From: Halobaculum sp. MBLA0147
GTDB taxonomy: Archaea > Halobacteriota > Halobacteria > Halobacteriales > Haloferacaceae
Assembly: GCF_041361345.1 (NCBI RefSeq)
Contig: NZ_JBGKAD010000003.1
Location: forward strand, 186,001 to 250,000
Direction: 5' to 3'
DNA: 64,000 bases
Each line of letters starts with the position of its first letter. Within the stretch, counting starts at the first letter, position 1. A program made the position numbers and the translations under genes. Below the pieces are notes generated by a model, which worked only from the letters and a program-made list of their open reading frames with translations, was not told where the DNA came from and made no database searches. Below are positions 61,369-64,000 of this stretch, in pieces.

Positions 61369-62178
61369 GTGCCGACAGTCGCCGCCTGTCAGATCGAGGT
61401 CGCCGACCTGGACGTGGAGACGAACCGCGAGACGATCACGGAGCGACTCGTCGGGCTCCCGGAGTCCGTCGACGTGGCCGTCTTCCCGGAGTACGCGCTG
61501 ACGGGGTTCGTCGCCGACGAGCGCGTCGCAGCGGGGGCGGTCGCCCGCGACGGACCGGCGTTGGACGCGATCCACGAGGCGGCCGCGGACGCCGACGTGG
61601 CCGTCACCGTCGGGTTCGTCGAGGCCGCACCGGACGAGGAGGAGCTGTACAACGCGACGGCGTACCTCGACCCGGGCGGACCGGACGACCGCACGGTGTA
61701 CCGCAAACGGCACCTCTGGGGCGGAGAGGACCGCGTCCTGACTCCCGGTTCGGAGCGTGTCACGGTTCGGACACCCGTCGGACGGGCGGGGATCGTCACC
61801 TGCTACGACCTGAACTTCGTCGACGAGAGCGCCGCGCTGGCGGAGCCGGACGTGGCGGCGCTGTTGGTCGGCGGCGCGTGGCCCGCCGCCTACACGGAGA
61901 ACTGGCGACTGCTCTTGCGTGCTCGGGCGCTGGACGGCGTCCGCTGGGTGGTCGGTGCGGGGCGGACCGGGACGAAACGCGTCGCCGACGCGGACCCGAC
62001 GACGTACGGCGGCCGGTCGCTCGTGGCGCGACCCGACGGCGGCGTCCACCGGGAACTGGACCGGCAGCCGCGAGATCTCGTGACGGAGGTGGACGAGGCC
62101 GTGCTCCGCGACCAACGCGAGGTGGTCGGCGTGTTCGGCGACGAGGGCCCGACGGCGCTCGACGACGCGACGGAGTGA
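61369..62178 (+). CDS. Carbon-nitrogen hydrolase (nitrilase superfamily)
   Basis: 269 aa from GTG 61369 (VPTVAACQIEVADLD). The Glu-Lys-Cys triad is visible: Glu in VAVFPEYALTGF, Lys in TVYRKRHLWGGED and the nucleophile Cys in AGIVTCYDLNF. It probably hydrolyses an amide such as an omega-amide, carbamoyl compound or deaminated glutathione. A true nitrilase is less likely. Substrate not readable. It is divergent from the S9 peptidase gene and converges with nth. Confidence 0.9.
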   Translation: MPTVAACQIEVADLDVETNRETITERLVGLPESVDVAVFPEYALTGFVADERVAAGAVARDGPALDAIHEAAADADVAVTVGFVEAAPDEEELYNATAYLDPGGPDDRTVYRKRHLWGGEDRVLTPGSERVTVRTPVGRAGIVTCYDLNFVDESAALAEPDVAALLVGGAWPAAYTENWRLLLRARALDGVRWVVGAGRTGTKRVADADPTTYGGRSLVARPDGGVHRELDRQPRDLVTEVDEAVLRDQREVVGVFGDEGPTALDDATE

Positions 62179-62242
62179 CCGAACTCGACCACGTGGCGGA
62201 GTGAGTAGCGCTCGCTGACGACGAATTACGATCTCGATCGGC

Positions 62243-62977
62243 TCAGACGCACCCCTCACACTCACAGTAGCGCTCGCAGACCGGGTTGTCGCAGTCCGGC
62301 GAGCGGGCGGTGCAGAAACTCCGGCCGTGTCGGATGAGCAGCACGTGCAGCGGGTACTTCAGTTCGTCCGGAATCACCTCGTCGAGCACGTCGTGTGCAC
62401 GCTGGTTGTTCGCGGACTCGGGGACGAGTCCGAACCGCTTCGAGACACGTTCGACGTGCGTGTCGACGGCCATCGTCGGCTTGCCGAAGTGGAAGTTCAA
62501 GACGACGCTGGCGGTCTTCGGGCCGATCCCCTTGATCTCGGTGAGCCACGCCTTCGCGTCCTCGGTCGCCATCGCGTCGAGGAACGCCAGCGAGTAGGCC
62601 CCGCCAGTCTCCTCGCGGACGGCGGCGAGTGCGCGCTGGATGCGTTCGGCCTTCGTCTCCGGGAGGCCGGCGACCCGGACCGTCTCGGCGAGTTCCTCCA
62701 GTGGCGCCTCCTCGATGGCGCGGTAGTCCTCGTACGTCGAGAAGAGGTTCTCGGCCGCGCGACGGGTGTTCTCGTCGGCGACGTTCTGCGAGAGGATCGT
62801 CGTCACGAGTTGCCGGACGCCGCGCGCGTCGGCGGTCGTCCCGTGTTCTCCTTCCGGGTCCGCCCCGGTGTCCTGACTCTCGCCGGCCTCGCGCTCGACG
62901 GGTTCGTACAGCGCGACCAGTTCGTCGTGGAGTTCGCGGACGGCCGCGGCCGTCCACTCGTCGGACTCGGTAGACAC
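62243..62977 (-). CDS. nth: Endonuclease III-family DNA glycosylase/AP lyase
   Basis: 244 aa from GTG 62977. Removes oxidised pyrimidines and nicks abasic sites in base excision repair. The helix-hairpin-helix is EIKGIGPKTASVVLNFHFGK with the catalytic Lys, followed by the catalytic Asp in MAVDTHVERVSKRFG. The [4Fe-4S] cluster ligands are in the C-terminal CTARSPDCDNPVCERYCECE region. LVTTILSQNVADENTRRAAE marks the first conserved helix. An acidic insert (residues about 30-50) is halophile-typical. Confidence 0.93.
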   Translation of the reverse strand: MSTESDEWTAAAVRELHDELVALYEPVEREAGESQDTGADPEGEHGTTADARGVRQLVTTILSQNVADENTRRAAENLFSTYEDYRAIEEAPLEELAETVRVAGLPETKAERIQRALAAVREETGGAYSLAFLDAMATEDAKAWLTEIKGIGPKTASVVLNFHFGKPTMAVDTHVERVSKRFGLVPESANNQRAHDVLDEVIPDELKYPLHVLLIRHGRSFCTARSPDCDNPVCERYCECEGCV

Positions 62978-63150
62978 GGACGATCACTGGGACGGCGGCA
63001 GTTTCAACACGTCGGTCCCGAGGTCGACCGTGACCACGCCGGTCGTCTCGCGTCTTGCGCGTCGAGTCTCTCGACCACGGACGCGGGTCGGTGTCGTGAC
63101 GGGCGAGTGACTCTCGAACCGGTCGCCCGAGGAGACACCAGTGTGCCACT

Positions 63151-63200
63151 GTTGGCCAACACACCCCAACGTTCAAGCTGTTGGCCTCCACACACCAACG
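63151..63200 (+). promoter_or_regulatory. Two GTTGG-N10-CCAAC dyads upstream of an HTH gene
   Basis: Two 21-bp near-repeats (63151-63171 and 63180-63200; 18 of 21 identical) each form the inverted repeat GTTGG-N10-CCAAC. Their spacing is 29 bases and the second ends 4 bases before the ATG at 63205. The arrangement fits tandem operators, possibly for autoregulation by the HTH protein encoded downstream. Confidence 0.6.
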
Positions 63201-63204
63201 CACG

Positions 63205-63798
63205 ATGTCGCAGGAGACGGACCCACCGGTCCAGCCGGACGACGGGCCGGACGAGACGGTACTGGCCGCCCTCGCCGACGAGGGCGAGGTCGAGGTAGAC
63301 ACGACACCGGACGACGCTCACGCTGCCTCGAACGGGATGGACGTGGCGACACCCGCCGGACGCCTCGCGTTCGAGGTGTACCCGGTCGAAGACACGGGCG
63401 CGGATCACGAGCGCCACGACCCGGACGCCGGCGTGTACGTCGACCGGTGGTACGACGAGTCGTACACGATCCTCCACGTCCACGAGGTGGACGCCGAGCC
63501 GAGGATCGAGGTGGCGGACCCCGACGCCGTCGACGGGCGCCACACGGTGCTCGTCCGCGAGAAGAACCCGCAGGAACGCGCCGCACAACTCCGTCGCCAC
63601 GGCGTACCGGAACGCCGTGCGGAGGTGGTGGCACTGCGCGAGCGCGGGTTGACGTACAGCGAGATCTGCGAGGCGACGGGGGAGTCGGGGCCGAACAACC
63701 GCGGGGACGTGTCGCGACACCTCCAGCGGTTCGACGAACAGTTGGGCAACGCGAGGTGGCTCGCGGAGAACGCCGAGCCGGTGGCGGGTGATCGGTGA
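63205..63798 (+). CDS. Putative HTH DNA-binding protein, unknown specificity
   Basis: 197 aa from ATG 63205; an in-frame start at 63181 is possible but lies inside the operator-like repeats. The first 55 residues are acidic. A beta-rich middle follows (LAFEVYPVEDTG, VYVDRWYDESYTILHVHEVD). The C-terminal region VALRERGLTYSEICEATGES, followed by NNRGDVSRHLQRFDEQL, reads as a helix-turn-helix. It is probably a transcription regulator; the paired dyads in front suggest autoregulation. No named family recognised. Confidence 0.75.
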   Translation: MSQETDPPVQPDDGPDETVLAALADEGEVEVDTTPDDAHAASNGMDVATPAGRLAFEVYPVEDTGADHERHDPDAGVYVDRWYDESYTILHVHEVDAEPRIEVADPDAVDGRHTVLVREKNPQERAAQLRRHGVPERRAEVVALRERGLTYSEICEATGESGPNNRGDVSRHLQRFDEQLGNARWLAENAEPVAGDR

Positions 63799-63842
63799 CT
63801 GGGAGGTGACGGCCGGGGTACCGACTCTGCCGTCAGTCCGGA

Positions 63843-64000
63843 TCAGGCCTCCGTCTCGACGCCGCGGGCCCGCGCTCGCTCGTCGGTCAACGCTCGGAGG
63901 GCGGCGAGACGACGCTCGACGGGTGGGTGTGCCCGCGTCTCCAACGCGAACGACGAGAGCAGGTCGCCGGTCGTCCGCACCGGTCCGGTGGGACGCTCCG
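63843..64000 (-). CDS. M48 (HtpX-like) metallopeptidase, C-terminal fragment at right edge
   Basis: Only the last 52 codons are in the window, ending at TGA 63843-63845. The segment GDLLSSFALETRAHPPVERR, followed by LAALRAL, matches the C-terminal THPPxxxRxxxL feature of HtpX-type M48 membrane metallopeptidases. The zinc-binding HExxH lies outside the window. The call rests on this short tail and is moderate. Confidence 0.6.
   Translation of the reverse strand, partial: ERPTGPVRTTGDLLSSFALETRAHPPVERRLAALRALTDERARARGVETEA

Noticed and set aside
1-64000. Hundreds of long open frames on the strand opposite to, or in other frames of, the called genes
   Set aside because: At this GC content stop codons are rare in all frames. 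These frames encode Arg/Pro/Ala-rich low-complexity sequence without domains, while the overlapping called genes carry clear family motifs.
1-64000. CRISPR arrays, rRNA and tRNA genes
   Set aside because: The tandem repeats present (28, 32, 37 and 41 bp) have no unique spacers between units, and no tRNA cloverleaf or conserved rRNA segment was recognised by eye. A tRNAscan-SE run would settle the tRNA question.

Overview
The window is chromosomal DNA of a very GC-rich haloarchaeon (class Halobacteria). Three things point to this. The predicted proteins are strongly acidic, rich in Asp and Glu and poor in Lys. Many genes start with GTG and several have a TATA-like box about 25 bases before the start codon (leaderless style). 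The gene families are halophile-typical: HTH_10/Bat-type regulators, a HAMP transducer, a J-domain/2Fe-2S ferredoxin fusion, the haloarchaeal malate synthase, and IS1341-type TnpB elements. No rRNA, tRNA or CRISPR array was recognised. The genus cannot be fixed from the sequence.

Layout, left to right. (1) 1-4.4 kb, minus strand: branched-chain amino-acid synthesis (leuA, ilvB, ilvN; ilvN runs off the left edge). ilvB has a long apparent leader, and leuA has an unusual repeat-bearing upstream region and a probable start-proximal frameshift. ilvA lies at 35 kb. (2) 4.9-9.2 kb: a large PAS/GAF/HTH_10 sensor-regulator, a small SpoIIAA-like gene broken by one in-frame TAG, and a 32-bp polypyrimidine minisatellite. 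(3) 9.5-12.4 kb: a two-TM HAMP transducer overlapping by 4 bases a seven-helix opsin-like protein that lacks the retinal-binding lysine. (4) 12.5-26.6 kb: intracellular alpha-glucan metabolism (malQ, a double-GH15 glucoamylase, a GH13 amylase), interspersed with a DUF3179 lipoprotein, a zinc-ribbon protein, a HEAT plus degenerate-kinase protein, a membrane protein and the J-domain/ferredoxin fusion. (5) 26.8-34.4 kb: UspA, an SDR oxidoreductase, a DoxX pair, an ABC exporter, a TnpB element with a divergent 48-aa protein, and a tyrosine recombinase. (6) 34.4-43.9 kb: ilvA, a 0.9-kb gene-poor region with repeats, the glutamate synthase large subunit, and a lipoprotein gene split by a second, different TnpB element. 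(7) 44.1-52.5 kb: a 7TM histidine kinase, a zinc alcohol dehydrogenase-like protein, the glyoxylate-bypass enzymes (malate synthase and isocitrate lyase, separated by two plus-strand membrane-protein genes), and tatA. (8) 52.9-64 kb: an acyl/acetyl-CoA ligase, an ABA4-like membrane protein divergent from an HTH_10 regulator, an acyl-CoA-reductase-like SDR divergent from a DJ-1/PfpI protein, an S9 peptidase, a nitrilase-family hydrolase, endonuclease III, an HTH protein with paired operator-like dyads, and the tail of an M48 peptidase.

How the genes fit together. malQ, GH15 and GH13 have no signal peptides and would break down storage or imported glucan in the cytoplasm. The acyl-CoA ligase with AceA and AceB would support growth on acetate or fatty acids. 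GltB assimilates ammonium via glutamine. IlvA, IlvBN and LeuA supply branched-chain amino acids.

Most unusual item: the htr-opsin-like pair at 9966-12406. It has the gene order, overlap and topology of a sensory-rhodopsin/transducer pair, but the opsin-like partner cannot form a retinal Schiff base at the usual position. All functional calls come from reading translated sequence; no database search was run.
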